NCBI GenBank assembly: GCA_046296435.1
Contig: JBKBLI010000008.1
Location: 1 to 64,000, forward strand
Length of the DNA stretch: 64,000 bases
Direction: 5' to 3'
Origin: M3007 sp046296435
GTDB lineage: Bacteria; Bacteroidota; Bacteroidia; Chitinophagales; Saprospiraceae
Below are positions 27,274 to 35,649 of this stretch, piece by piece (position 1 is the first letter of the stretch; each line of letters opens with the position of its first letter). The notes beneath the pieces were generated by a model. It saw nothing but the letters and a program-made list of their open reading frames with translations. It ran no database searches and was not told where the DNA came from. The position numbers and the translations under genes are program-made.

Positions 27274-28095
27274 TCAATGTGCGCCGTTGATTGGCGACAA
27301 AAACAACTCTTTGATCAGGATATATGCGCCCATAACGAGCACAAACCAACCAAACGCGGGCTTTAGCTTCTCGCCGCTGATGCGCTTGGAAAGTGCGCTG
27401 CCAATGAAGATGCCGCTGATAGCAAATGCTGTAAACAGGAGCATGAAAGGCCAATCAATAATCTGGACTCCGATGTCGCCGGTGAATCCGATGAGCGATT
27501 TGGCCGCTATAATCAGCAGGGAGGTGCCTACCGCTTGCTTCATTGGCAGGCCGGCCAGAAGCACCAAAGCCGGAATAATCAGAAAGCCGCCTCCGGCGCC
27601 CACCAAGCCGGTCAAGGCGCCTACCACTATACCCTCAAGCAAGATCAAGGGATAATTGTACCGTTGGGGCGCATCGCTGTCGTCGCCCCCGCTTTTGGGT
27701 TTGCCCTTGCGTATCATAGAATACGACGCAAGCACCATTAGCACGGCGAAAAGCAGCATGATGAACAGGTTCTTCGTTAAAACATAGTTGCCTACGTCAG
27801 CGATTTTTTCGGGGATCATCGGGACGAGCAACTTGCGCGTCAGATAAACCGAGGCGATGCTCGGAGCGCCGAACACGAGGGCGGTGCGATAGTCCAGTAG
27901 TTTCTGGCGGGCATAGCTGAAGGAACCGACAAGGGCAGTGCCGCCCACGACAAACAAGGAGTAAGCGGTCGAAAGCACTGGATTCACTCCCATGACATAT
28001 ACCAATACGGGGACGGTGAGAATGGAGCCTCCTCCACCTATGAGGCCCAACGAAACGCCGATCAATATTGACAAAAGATAACCAAGAATTTCCAC
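27274..28095 (-). CDS. TauE/SafE-family (DUF81) sulfite/organosulfur exporter
   Basis: 273 residues using GTG at 28095, which gives the usual family N-terminus (EILGYLLSILIGVSLGLIG) and sits about 12 bases after the predicted transcription start. A TTG further upstream (28161) would lie inside the operator. There are eight or so membrane segments with the paired glycine motifs LGLIGGGGSILTVPVL and TGLVGAGGGFLIIPAL. The family exports sulfite or sulfonates. In context it would remove sulfite made by the neighbouring persulfide dioxygenase. It has its own promoter and operator. Confidence 0.9.
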   Translation of the reverse strand: MEILGYLLSILIGVSLGLIGGGGSILTVPVLVYVMGVNPVLSTAYSLFVVGGTALVGSFSYARQKLLDYRTALVFGAPSIASVYLTRKLLVPMIPEKIADVGNYVLTKNLFIMLLFAVLMVLASYSMIRKGKPKSGGDDSDAPQRYNYPLILLEGIVVGALTGLVGAGGGFLIIPALVLLAGLPMKQAVGTSLLIIAAKSLIGFTGDIGVQIIDWPFMLLFTAFAISGIFIGSALSKRISGEKLKPAFGWFVLVMGAYILIKELFLSPINGAH

Positions 28096-28112
28096 TTTGT
28101 TGTTTTTTGCCG

Positions 28113-28120
28113 CAAAGGTC
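28113..28120 (-). promoter_or_regulatory. Weak -7 element GACCTTTG of the TauE/SafE gene
   Basis: One mismatch to TAnnTTTG. A weak core element next to a well-placed operator suggests activator dependence. Confidence 0.5.
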
Positions 28121-28141
28121 GGGGTCTCGGAGGCTTTTGTT

Positions 28142-28161
28142 TGGTAACAGGCGTTACACAA
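28142..28161 (-). promoter_or_regulatory. Crp/Fnr-like operator 2 (TauE/SafE gene)
   Basis: GTAAC-AGGC-GTTAC core (28144-28157). It is centred 37.5 bases upstream of the end of its -7 element, identical to operator 1. Confidence 0.6.
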
Positions 28162-28236
28162 CTTTTTTTGCTAAAAAAGAATGGGGCGTCTGTCCGGTAC
28201 GCCCCACTCCCTTGTCTCATGTTCTTGGCTCGCGGT

Positions 28237-28506
28237 TCAATCTGAGAAGCGGCCGATGGCGCAGCTTACATAGGACTTGGCCTGCGCCAGCAGGTTGTTC
28301 GCGCCGCTTTCGGGGTATCCGATACGGGCCAACGCCGCGCTGTACTCCGGGCGGTTGTCGGGGTTGTCGGTTAGGATTTCGATTTCGCCGGTTTCGTGCG
28401 ATACCTGTACGTCGCGCACTTCGGGGAAATCTTTGAGGGCCTTGCGCACGCTGTTGGCGCAGCCGCCGCATTTGATATTTTCTACTGTGATATGAAGCGT
28501 TTGCAT
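28237..28506 (-). CDS. Heavy-metal-associated (HMA) domain protein, CopZ-like
   Basis: 89 residues. The first 68 form an HMA ferredoxin-like domain with the metal-binding CxxC in KCGGCANSVRKAL. The extra C-terminal 20 residues contain one more Cys (YVSCAIGRF). Such proteins carry soft metals, usually Cu(I). It is transcribed in the same direction as the TauE/SafE gene, just upstream of it, but separated by the operator and promoter, so it may be a separate unit. The link to sulfur metabolism is by position only. Confidence 0.88.
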   Translation of the reverse strand: MQTLHITVENIKCGGCANSVRKALKDFPEVRDVQVSHETGEIEILTDNPDNRPEYSAALARIGYPESGANNLLAQAKSYVSCAIGRFSD

Positions 28507-28684
28507 ATGTTAAGACATTGATGATGTGGCATGCGAAAATCCGCAATTGAATCCAAAATAACAACGCAAACCGCACTTTTTTGTTTTACGAAAAAAAAGG
28601 GGGCATGTATGTTGCGTGGGCGAGGGGGGCGGGTAGCGTGCAGGTCTGTCCACTCCAATACCGGCAATCTCCGATTCGGGCGCC

Positions 28685-29548
28685 CTACTGCGCCTCTTTC
28701 AGTTTGAAGCGGATGGGCAGCACATAACGCACGCTTACCGGTTTGCCGTTTTGTTCTCCGGGCGTCCAGCGGCCCAGGGTTTTGACCACGCGTACGGCTT
28801 CGGAGCCGCAGCCCCCGCCGATGTCTTTGAGGATTTCGACGTCGCGCACGCCGCCTTCCCGATCTACGACAAATCGGATGACCACCATGCCCTCGATCCG
28901 GGCTTCGCGGGCAATGGATGGGTAGTTGATGTTTTGTCCCACGTAGGCAAGCAGAGCCTCCTCGCCGCCCGGATATTCCGGCTTTTTAGATACATAGTCA
29001 TAGATTTCTTCGGGCGCAGGCTTGGGCTTTGGCGGCGGCGGCGGCGGGGCTTCCTGCTGCTTGGGCTGATCGGGGACTACTTTCTGCTGCGCGTAGTCGG
29101 CATAGATGTCGTCCGATCCTTGCTGCGTGATTCGCCCCGGGTTGGCCTTGGCGAGGTCTTTCATGGTGGGTAGTTCTTCGTCTGGCGCTTCGTCGTCGGC
29201 TTTGACCACAGGTTTGACGAATTTGACCGTGCTCACTTGCGGCGGGGCCAACACGGGGTCTTTGGGTTTGGGCTCTTCGGGTATGGGGGGCGGAGCCATG
29301 AGCTGTGAGTACGGCGTGATGGCTACTTCAATGCCGGTTTCGCTGAGTTCGGCATTTTTGACTTTTTTCAAAAAAATCAAAAGCAGAGGCGATAAGTACA
29401 AAAAACCCAGCCCCAACACGCCGCCTAAGATGCCGACGAATAGATTACGCTCGCGTTTGCGGCGGATCTGCCAGGCGCCGTAGGCTTTGTTTTTGAAGTG
29501 GAAGAGCGCTTCCTCAACCTGTTGTGCGTAGTTGATTTCGTGTGCCAT
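28685..29548 (-). CDS. tonB: TonB energy-transducing protein
   Basis: 287 residues from ATG 29548 (MAHEINYAQQ). There is a cytoplasmic N-terminus, one membrane segment (LGGVLGLGFLYLSPLLLIFL), a Pro/Lys-rich periplasmic spacer with PPPPPPKPKP, and a C-terminal TonB domain (EARIEGMVVIRFVVDREGG, LGRWTPGEQNGKPVSVRY). It is the end gene of the exbB-exbD-exbD-tonB operon, which couples proton motive force to outer-membrane TonB-dependent receptors. An internal T6-C-A7 tract encodes part of the membrane-exit segment (FLKK). Confidence 0.95.
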   Translation of the reverse strand: MAHEINYAQQVEEALFHFKNKAYGAWQIRRKRERNLFVGILGGVLGLGFLYLSPLLLIFLKKVKNAELSETGIEVAITPYSQLMAPPPIPEEPKPKDPVLAPPQVSTVKFVKPVVKADDEAPDEELPTMKDLAKANPGRITQQGSDDIYADYAQQKVVPDQPKQQEAPPPPPPKPKPAPEEIYDYVSKKPEYPGGEEALLAYVGQNINYPSIAREARIEGMVVIRFVVDREGGVRDVEILKDIGGGCGSEAVRVVKTLGRWTPGEQNGKPVSVRYVLPIRFKLKEAQ

Positions 29549-29575
29549 GTTGTGCTTTGATGAAAACAAATTGAG

Positions 29576-30148
29576 TTAGCGTTTGTCTTTGACGATGGGG
29601 ATGCCTGCCGTTTGCATAAGTTGAAGTTCTTGGTCGCTGACCTGATCGATAGCATAGCGTTCGATGTTGTTGACGTTCATTTCGTCGAGCAGTTCGACCA
29701 TATTGGCGAAGGAACAATCCGGATGCGGTTTGATGAGGGCCACGGGTTTTTCTGCCTCCGACCTGAATTTTTGGAGCAGCGACCGCAATCCGTTTTTGCC
29801 GTAATCTATCGCTTTGATCCCCGATTCGGGTAGGCCGCGGTAGTAGTATAGCCTGTCGTCGGGCATAGCGATCAGGGTGAGGGCGCGGGAGGCTTTTACG
29901 GCCTGTTCTTCGGGCGCTTTTTCGTCTTTGTCGGGCGGCACGGGCATGACCAGTTCCATGGCGCGCGGGCGGTACATGGTGGTGGTTAGCATGAAAAAAG
30001 TGAGGAGCAGGAAGGCCATGTCCACCATGGAGTTCATGTCCGTCGCGACGCCTTGCTTTTCTTTGACGCGCCCCAGGCGACGCGCCCGATTAGGGTTTGG
30101 GAATTCGTCGATGTCGTATAGATCGAACGCCTTTTTGTCTTTACTCAT
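29576..30148 (-). CDS. exbD: ExbD/TolR biopolymer transport protein
   Basis: 190 residues: a short cytoplasmic tail, one membrane helix with the conserved Asp in MNSMVDMAFLLLTFFML, then a periplasmic domain (FRSEAEKPVALIKPHPD). It starts 7 bases inside the upstream exbD (ATG at 30148, stop of that gene at 30141), indicating translational coupling. Two ExbD paralogues are typical of Bacteroidota TonB systems. Confidence 0.95.
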   Translation of the reverse strand: MSKDKKAFDLYDIDEFPNPNRARRLGRVKEKQGVATDMNSMVDMAFLLLTFFMLTTTMYRPRAMELVMPVPPDKDEKAPEEQAVKASRALTLIAMPDDRLYYYRGLPESGIKAIDYGKNGLRSLLQKFRSEAEKPVALIKPHPDCSFANMVELLDEMNVNNIERYAIDQVSDQELQLMQTAGIPIVKDKR

Positions 30149-30743
30149 CTTTCTTTTTGGATTGTGTGATCAGGTTGAAGCGCAGCACGTTGATGCCGGT
30201 CAAGGTGTTGATCACGTCGTTAACTAATTTGTAAGGCGTATCGCGGTCGGCTTTGACGGCCACCCGCAAGCGCGGTGATACCACCCTGGCCATGATCACC
30301 CATTCGGCCAGTTCGTTGCGGTCCTTGTTTATTGGTATGCCGCTTTGCTTCATTTTATGCCGCTCTTCAGGCGGCAGCGCGAGCAGGGCCTTGAGTTCGG
30401 AAGCCGGCACGCCAAACCCCGAGCTCAAGGCAAAGGCTTTGTATTCCTCCTCTGTGAAGTCCAACTGATAGTGCGCGGCGTATTTTTGAAGCCATTCGCT
30501 GCGTTCCTGTTGGCCCGACATGCTCAAGAATACCTTGCCCTCTTCGTCAACCAAAATGGTGAGCAGTTCTGTCATGGGCAGGTTTAGCCCTGCCACAGAG
30601 CGGGGGATCTGAACGGCGGCCGGCTCCGCTACTTTGAAGGTGGTGGCCAGCAAGAAGAAGGTGACCAAAAGGAAGGCCATATCTACCATGGGCGTCATGT
30701 CCACCTGTGGCGACTTGGGTCTCGATGTTATATTGCCTTTCAT
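30141..30743 (-). CDS. exbD: ExbD/TolR biopolymer transport protein (second copy)
   Basis: 200 residues. The conserved membrane segment MTPMVDMAFLLVTFFLLATT carries the proton-path Asp. The periplasmic part ends ADRDTPYKLVNDVINTLTGI. It is 25 bases downstream of exbB and overlaps the next exbD by 8 bases. Confidence 0.95.
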   Translation of the reverse strand: MKGNITSRPKSPQVDMTPMVDMAFLLVTFFLLATTFKVAEPAAVQIPRSVAGLNLPMTELLTILVDEEGKVFLSMSGQQERSEWLQKYAAHYQLDFTEEEYKAFALSSGFGVPASELKALLALPPEERHKMKQSGIPINKDRNELAEWVIMARVVSPRLRVAVKADRDTPYKLVNDVINTLTGINVLRFNLITQSKKKDE

Positions 30744-30768
30744 GATGTTGCGCTTTGGTCAGATTCCC

Positions 30769-31560
30769 TTAGTCGAGGAAAAATTTCAACTTCAAGTTGT
30801 GAATGATACTGAAACTCGCCTCGTCGATCGTGTAAATAATGCGCTCGATCAGGTTAGAGTAGTAGTTGTAAAAAACAATGGTAAAGGCCGCTGTGGTAAT
30901 CCCCAAGGCCGTAGTGACCAGAGCCTGAGAAATACCGCCGGCCAGACCGACCGGGTCGGGTTCGCCGACGCGAGCCAGCGCCGCGAAGGCTTGTATCATA
31001 CCCGTGACGGTACCCAAAAGACCGATCAGCGTCGAAATCTGCGCGATAGTGGACAGGATGAACATGTTGGTGGTCAGTTCGGGCGTTTCCAGTTGTGTGG
31101 CTTCCTCCAATTCCTTTTGGATCAGATACACATCTTTCTGATCTACAGATCCGGTTTTTTTCCGACTAAGGAAAACTTCGGCGCCTGTCTTGACTACGTT
31201 GCCGACCGAGCCTTGCTGGGCGTCGCTCAGGGTCACGAGGCGTTCGTGGTCGTCGTCCTGAAGTGCCGACTTGACGTCTATCACGAACTTTTTGAGGTCG
31301 CCCTTGCCGCGCGACATCCGGATGGACAAGTAGCGTTCGATGATGTAAATCAAGGCAATGAATTGAAAACTGAGCAACAGAATGACCAGCGGACCGCCTT
31401 TGTAAATAGTGCCCAGCACATTGCCTTTTAGCGGTTCGGCGCTGTTGTCGCCGCCTTCGAAGTTGGCGGGATTGCCCAGCACATGGGTATAGACGAGATA
31501 GCCAAAGACCAGCGATAAGGGCAGCACGATGAGTGCAAGTTTCGTTTTGATGTTTTTCAC
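30769..31560 (-). CDS. exbB: ExbB/TolQ/MotA proton-channel protein
   Basis: 263 residues. Three or four membrane segments are visible, including the signature ISTLIGLLGTVTGMIQAFAAL and the ALVTTALGITTAAFTIVFYNYY helix. ExbB forms the pentamer that houses ExbD and energises TonB. It is first in the operon; the -7 element TAATTTTG lies at 31607-31614, and a T9-G-A7 tract lies between promoter and ATG. Confidence 0.95.
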   Translation of the reverse strand: MKNIKTKLALIVLPLSLVFGYLVYTHVLGNPANFEGGDNSAEPLKGNVLGTIYKGGPLVILLLSFQFIALIYIIERYLSIRMSRGKGDLKKFVIDVKSALQDDDHERLVTLSDAQQGSVGNVVKTGAEVFLSRKKTGSVDQKDVYLIQKELEEATQLETPELTTNMFILSTIAQISTLIGLLGTVTGMIQAFAALARVGEPDPVGLAGGISQALVTTALGITTAAFTIVFYNYYSNLIERIIYTIDEASFSIIHNLKLKFFLD

Positions 31561-31575
31561 GATATTGATGTGCGA

Positions 31576-31592
31576 TTTTTTTTTGAAAAAAA
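31576..31592. repeat. T9-G-A7 palindrome upstream of exbB
   Basis: Lies in the 5' leader, 15 bases upstream of the exbB ATG and downstream of the predicted transcription start. Confidence 0.65.
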
Positions 31593-31606
31593 TATTGGTT
31601 GCACAA

Positions 31607-31614
31607 CAAAATTA
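31607..31614 (-). promoter_or_regulatory. -7 element TAATTTTG for the exbB operon
   Basis: Perfect minus-strand TAnnTTTG, 47 bases upstream of the exbB ATG. Confidence 0.6.
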
Positions 31615-31925
31615 GGGGAGTCGCCCGCTCCGGCAGGATGACGCGCGTCAACAGGCGGGTTGATCTTTTAGCAAAATTGAAATTAAGGACAGGGTGGAGT
31701 GGGTTTGTGCCCATCGGCGGGTGGCGGCAACAATTTCTTAACCTGCGCAGGTAGGAATTTTGGGCTTGCCGGCTTGGAGAATGGGCGAAGGTTCTATCGG
31801 GCGAGACGGGGGGAGGCGTCCGGCGCGCAAAGCGCAGGCCCTCTGGCGCGCTCGTCCGGTCTGCCTCGCCTTCGGCCGTTTGGCTGAAGGGGGCGGGCGA
31901 TGGCGGGCGTTCGTTTTGAGCGGGA

Positions 31926-33002
31926 TTAACGCCCGCCTTTTCGGAAATAAGCCAGGTCGGCTTCGACCATTTCGCGCACCAGTTCGTTGAGGGTTGTGCG
32001 GGGCGTCCAGCCCAAAAGCGCGCGCGCTTTGGAGGCGTCGCCCACCAGAAGATCTACCTCTGCGGGGCGGAAGTAACGCGGGTCGATGGCGATGACCTCC
32101 TGGCCGACCCGAAAAGCCAGGTCGCTGCGGCTGATCGATTGCACGACGGCCGTCTCCTCTACGCCCTCGCCGCTGAACGCCAATTCGACGCCTGCCTGCG
32201 CGAAAGCCATGCGGCAGAAATCCCGCACCGAGGTGGTCTGGCCCGTGGCGATGACAAAATCGTCCGGGCGCTCTTGTTGGAGCATGAGCCACATGGCTTC
32301 GACATAATCGCGGGCGTGCCCCCAGTCGCGGCGGGCGTCTAAGTTGCCCAAATAGAGTTTGTCCTGCATACCCAGCGCCATTTGGGCCACTGCGCGGGTG
32401 ATCTTGCGGGTCACGAAGGTCTCGCCGCGCAGGGGGCTTTCGTGATTGAACAGGATGCCGTTGCAGGCGTACATGTTATAGGCTTCGCGGTAATTGACTG
32501 TGATCCAGTAGGCGTATAGCTTGGCTACGCCATAGGGGGAACGTGGGTAAAAAGGCGTTTTTTCGGTTTGCGGCGTCTCTTGCACGAGACCATAGAGTTC
32601 GGAGGTAGAGGCCTGGTAGTAGCGGACGCGGTCGCCGAGTCCAAGTAGGCGTATTGCTTCGAGCAGGCGCAAGGCGCCGACGGCGTCGGCATTGGCGGTG
32701 TATTCGGGCGTTTCGAAGCTAACCTGCACGTGGCTTTGTGCGCCGAGGTTATAGACTTCGTCGGGCTGCACCTCCTGCATGATGCGGATCAGGTTGGTGG
32801 AGTCGGTCAGGTCGCCGTAATGGAGTACAAAGTTGCGGTCGTTGACGTGCGGATCCTGATACAGGTGATCGATGCGGTCGGTATTGAAAAGGGAGGAGCG
32901 CCGCTTGACGCCGTGTACGATATAGCCCTTTTGGAGCAGAAATTCGGCTAAATAGGCGCCGTCTTGCCCGGTAATGCCGGTGATTAACGCTTTTTTGGAC
33001 AT
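31926..33002 (-). CDS. gmd: GDP-mannose 4,6-dehydratase
   Basis: 358 residues from ATG 33002 (MSKKALITGITGQDGAYLAE). The extended-SDR features are clear: the NAD(P)-binding GITGQDG loop, substrate-site Ser/Thr in ASTSELYG, catalytic YGVAK, and LDARRDWGHARDYVEAM. It converts GDP-mannose to GDP-4-keto-6-deoxymannose, the precursor of GDP-fucose, GDP-rhamnose and related surface sugars. No partner epimerase is adjacent. It follows the TPR protein by 22 bases and is probably co-transcribed with it. Confidence 0.97.
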   Translation of the reverse strand: MSKKALITGITGQDGAYLAEFLLQKGYIVHGVKRRSSLFNTDRIDHLYQDPHVNDRNFVLHYGDLTDSTNLIRIMQEVQPDEVYNLGAQSHVQVSFETPEYTANADAVGALRLLEAIRLLGLGDRVRYYQASTSELYGLVQETPQTEKTPFYPRSPYGVAKLYAYWITVNYREAYNMYACNGILFNHESPLRGETFVTRKITRAVAQMALGMQDKLYLGNLDARRDWGHARDYVEAMWLMLQQERPDDFVIATGQTTSVRDFCRMAFAQAGVELAFSGEGVEETAVVQSISRSDLAFRVGQEVIAIDPRYFRPAEVDLLVGDASKARALLGWTPRTTLNELVREMVEADLAYFRKGGR

Positions 33003-33024
33003 GTGCAGTCGATGGGACGGGCGA

Positions 33025-34084
33025 TTAGTTGAGTTTGCGCTCCAATTGAGGACTTGGCTGTATTTTGGAGGCTTTTTTCCAGTATTCGACGGCCTCGCGT
33101 TTTTGGCCTTTGAGCGAAAGCGCATCGCCGTAGGCTTCGAGCAGGTCGGCCCGCTGATTGGCGTCTGGGCGTCGCAAGGCTTCGTCGAGGGTTTCGAGGG
33201 CGGCCTGCGGATCGTTTTGGCGAAGGTGTATGGAGGCGCGCAGGGCGCTTATATCGAGCCAAAGTTCGGGGAGGCTTTCGGCCATGAGGCGTGCCTGGCG
33301 AAGCTGGTCGAGGGCTTGCGCCAGCGCGTCGCGCTGCGATAATGCCATGGCGAGGTAGTAGTAAGCCTTGGCCTGNNNNNNNNNNNNNNNNNNNNNNNNN
33401 NNNNNNNNNNNNNNNNNNNNNNNNNNNNNNNNNNNNNNNNNNNNNNNNNNNNNNNNNNNNNNNNNNNNNNNNNNNTTCAATCAGGCGCTGCAGCTCGGCA
33501 ACCGCGCGTTTGCGGTCGTCGAGTTTTTGATAAATGGCGAATTTGGCGAGCGATCCTTTTTCGGTGATGCCGCCGATTTTTTCGGCTTGGTCGAGCGATT
33601 TGAGCGCCGCTTTGGGATTTTCGATCATCAGTTGGGCGGCGGCCAGGCGGCGTAGGGGCGCGGGGTTGTTGGGTTCGAGTTTGGCCAGTTTTTCGAGGGC
33701 GCCGACGGCATCGCGATACTGTCCGGCCTCTTCATACAGTTCGACGAGGTAGTTTAAGTATCCGATGTGTTTTTCTTCTATGGCGCAGGCCTTTTGCATG
33801 GCGGCTATGGCCGAGGCGAGATCGTTGTTTTGGCGATGCGCGCGGGCCAAGCCATGCCATGCGGCGGAGTGGTTGGGGTTTTCGCGCAAAAATTTTTCGT
33901 GCAATTCAATAGCCTTGTCATAACGTCCGAGAATGCGCTGCGTCTCGGCCGCTATGAAGTCGCTTTGTCGCAGGGCCTCTTCTTCGGGGATACGGGCGGC
34001 CGTGCCATCCAAGGTGTTCTGCGCTGCCATAGCGCATGCAGCCAGAAGGAGCAGGCTGCTTAAACATGTTCGCAAAATACTCAT
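33025..34084 (-). CDS. Secreted tetratricopeptide-repeat protein (interrupted by an assembly gap)
   Basis: Signal peptide ends CAMAAQ. The repeats are visible on both sides of the gap: AIELHEKFLRENPNHSAAWHG, YLVELYEEAGQYRDAVGALE and ALKSLDQAEKIGG before it; YYYLAMALSQRDALAQALDQ, AALETLDEALRRPDANQ and YGDALSLKGQKREAVEYWK after it. The two parts are in different frames only because the N-run is 100 bases. With a missing length that is a multiple of three they form one protein ending at the TAA at 33025. Probably a periplasmic scaffold or binding protein; partner unknown. Confidence 0.85.
33376..33475. other. Assembly gap (100 N) in the TPR gene
   Basis: The flanks are both in TPR sequence (ELQRLIE and QAKAYYYLA) with complete codons at each side, so the true missing length is a multiple of three. 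A small part of one repeat may be absent. Confidence 0.7.
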
Positions 34085-34098
34085 TTTTTCAAAAAAAA
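34084..34098. repeat. T6-C-A8 palindrome abutting the TPR gene start
   Basis: Runs directly into the ATG (minus strand), so the A-run forms the immediate leader. Confidence 0.65.
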
Positions 34099-34258
34099 TA
34101 TGTCGGCGCTGAGACCTCGCGCGTTGGGTGAAGGTACGCCGGATGGGGCGCTCTTGTGGGGTTTTGCAATAACGGCTGCAAGTTTTGCTTATTGCTTATT
34201 TTGTGGGCGCCCGGCCTTTGCGAGGGGGCGCTTCATCTGGCGGAGTCGCTCAGGGGGG

Positions 34259-34465
34259 CTATTTATCTTCGCCCATTATTTTTTCGACAGCCTCGCCGGC
34301 GGCGCGCAGGCGCTCTTTGCAGAAGGCGATCAGTTCACCGGCTCGCGCAATTTTGGTTTCGAGGGTTTCGAGCGGGGTGTTCTCATTTTGAATATCTTCC
34401 AGGATTGCTTGCAATTCAGCGTAGGCCGAATCGAAGTCGGGCGAAGGTTGCACATTTTTTTTCAT
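34259..34465 (-). CDS. xseB: Exodeoxyribonuclease VII small subunit
   Basis: 68 residues with the XseB pattern (FDSAYAELQAILEDIQNE, LETKIARAGELIAFCKERL). It assembles in several copies on XseA to form the enzyme that degrades single-stranded DNA. xseA is not in the window. It lies 6 bases after the SET-domain gene, so it is likely translated from the same message. Confidence 0.93.
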   Translation of the reverse strand: MKKNVQPSPDFDSAYAELQAILEDIQNENTPLETLETKIARAGELIAFCKERLRAAGEAVEKIMGEDK

Positions 34466-34471
34466 AGGCGA

Positions 34472-34876
34472 TCAGTTGCGTATTTTGCCGTCGTTTTCGA
34501 ACCACACGGGCGTGTTTATATTTGGGTCTCCATTGTAGTTGATGGTGATTTCTTCGCCGGCTTTGATAGGGCGTATGCAGTAAAAATCAATCGTTTGGGC
34601 GTCGAAGTCCATGCCGTATTCGGCGTTTGGCTCGTAGGAGTGGTTGTACAGCGAGCCGTACCCAAGGGCCATGGCGTACCATTCGCCGTCTTCGCCCCAG
34701 TCAAAATAGTAATCGTCGAGCTTGGTCTGGCGAATGAGGGTCAACTCGCTTTTGGGGAACAAAATAACGGGACAAACCTCGATGATCTCATCTGTCTCAA
34801 AGTCGCGCGCCGCAAAGACGCCGAGGCCGTGGCGCGCGGATGGCGCAAAAAAAATAGCTGCTTGCTGGATACTCAT
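34472..34876 (-). CDS. SET-domain protein
   Basis: 134 residues from ATG 34876 (MSIQQAAIFFAPS); the upstream in-frame ATG at 34903 overlaps the -7 promoter element and is rejected. SET motifs are visible: GLGVFAARDFETDEIIEVCPV at the start, the YNHSYEPNAEY segment (the NH of the SET core) and GEEITINYNGDP (EEITxxY). SET proteins are S-adenosylmethionine-dependent lysine methyltransferases; the bacterial substrates are mostly unknown. It is divergent from the glycosyltransferase gene, with back-to-back promoters. Confidence 0.9.
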   Translation of the reverse strand: MSIQQAAIFFAPSARHGLGVFAARDFETDEIIEVCPVILFPKSELTLIRQTKLDDYYFDWGEDGEWYAMALGYGSLYNHSYEPNAEYGMDFDAQTIDFYCIRPIKAGEEITINYNGDPNINTPVWFENDGKIRN

Positions 34877-34900
34877 GCGCAGTTTTGCGAAAAAGAAGCG

Positions 34901-34908
34901 CAAAGATA
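34901..34908 (-). promoter_or_regulatory. -7 element TATCTTTG for SET-xseB
   Basis: Perfect minus-strand match 24 bases upstream of the SET gene ATG. Confidence 0.65.
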
Positions 34909-34919
34909 GCCCGTAAGCG

Positions 34920-34927
34920 TAACTTTG
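34920..34927 (+). promoter_or_regulatory. -7 element TAACTTTG for the glycosyltransferase unit
   Basis: Perfect plus-strand match, 22 bases before the GTG start at 34950. Only 11 bases separate it from the opposite-strand element. Confidence 0.65.
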
Positions 34928-34949
34928 CGCTTCAAGAAGTCGCGACGCA

Positions 34950-35645
34950 GTGGATTTACACCTGATTGTCCCTTGTTACAAGCCCGAACCCGGATGGGCA
35001 AGCCGTCTGGCAGCCCGATTCAATGTTTTTGCAGGCGAAGTGTCTCCGTTTTATGCGGTCAGGCTTTGGGTGGTAATGGATGGCGGCTCGCCAGACGAAG
35101 CGGAAATCGGCGAATTGAAAGCGAAGGTCCCCGACGTTGAGATGATCGCCTACCCGAACAATGCGGGCAAGGGATATGCGCTGCGCGCAGGAGTAGGTGC
35201 GGCGCCCGGCCCGCATTACCTGATTACGGACATTGATTTCCCCTATACGCTGGAGAGCATGCGCAAGGTCTGCGACGCTCTGCTCCGACAAGGCGGGGTA
35301 GTGGCCGGCAATCGGGATCAGGCCTACTACGCGCATACCCCTCCGGCCCGCAAGCGCATTTCGAAGGCGCTTCGCTGGGTGGTACGCAGGGTTTTCAGGC
35401 TGAACGTTGACGACACTCAGTGCGGCCTCAAAGCCTTCGACCAAAATGGTAAAGAGGCATTCATGGCGGTAAAAACGCGGCGCTTTCTCTACGATCTGGA
35501 GTTTTTGCTGTTGGCCCGTAAGAGCGGCGTGCCCGTGGCGCCGGTGGCGGTGGCGCTCCGCGAAGGTATCACCTTCAACAAAGTCAGCCGCAAGGTGCTT
35601 TTGCAGGAAAGCGCAAATCTGTTGAGACTTCTGTTTTTGAGATAG
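34950..35645 (+). CDS. Family 2 glycosyltransferase (DPM1/DPG synthase-like)
   Basis: 231 residues from a GTG start at 34950. GT-A fold motifs: LHLIVPCYKPEPGW, VVMDGGSPDE, NAGKGYALRAGV and the metal-binding region ITDIDFPYTLESM. The C-terminal part resembles polyprenyl-phosphate sugar synthases (NVDDTQCGLKAFDQNG, FLYDLEFLLLARKSG). It likely loads a sugar onto a lipid carrier, and the large membrane protein 4 bases downstream could use that product. That functional pairing is inferred. Confidence 0.9.
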   Translation: MDLHLIVPCYKPEPGWASRLAARFNVFAGEVSPFYAVRLWVVMDGGSPDEAEIGELKAKVPDVEMIAYPNNAGKGYALRAGVGAAPGPHYLITDIDFPYTLESMRKVCDALLRQGGVVAGNRDQAYYAHTPPARKRISKALRWVVRRVFRLNVDDTQCGLKAFDQNGKEAFMAVKTRRFLYDLEFLLLARKSGVPVAPVAVALREGITFNKVSRKVLLQESANLLRLLFLR

Positions 35646-35649
35646 GCGT

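Larger units (their letters stand above)
31561..31925. other. exbB-gmd intergenic region
   Basis: 365 bases. It contains the exbB promoter and T/A palindrome. The rest is GC-rich and non-coding by appearance. A 10-bp hairpin (31902-31911 with 31928-31937) overlaps the gmd stop and may help end that transcript. Confidence 0.55.

Noticed and set aside
28095..28161. TTG start for the TauE/SafE gene giving a Cys-containing N-terminal extension
   Set aside because: The extension covers the operator and -7 element; GTG at 28095 gives the family-typical N-terminus just after the predicted transcription start.
34100..34909. 269-codon plus-strand ORF over xseB and the SET gene
   Set aside because: Both opposite-strand genes have convincing family motifs; this frame has none.
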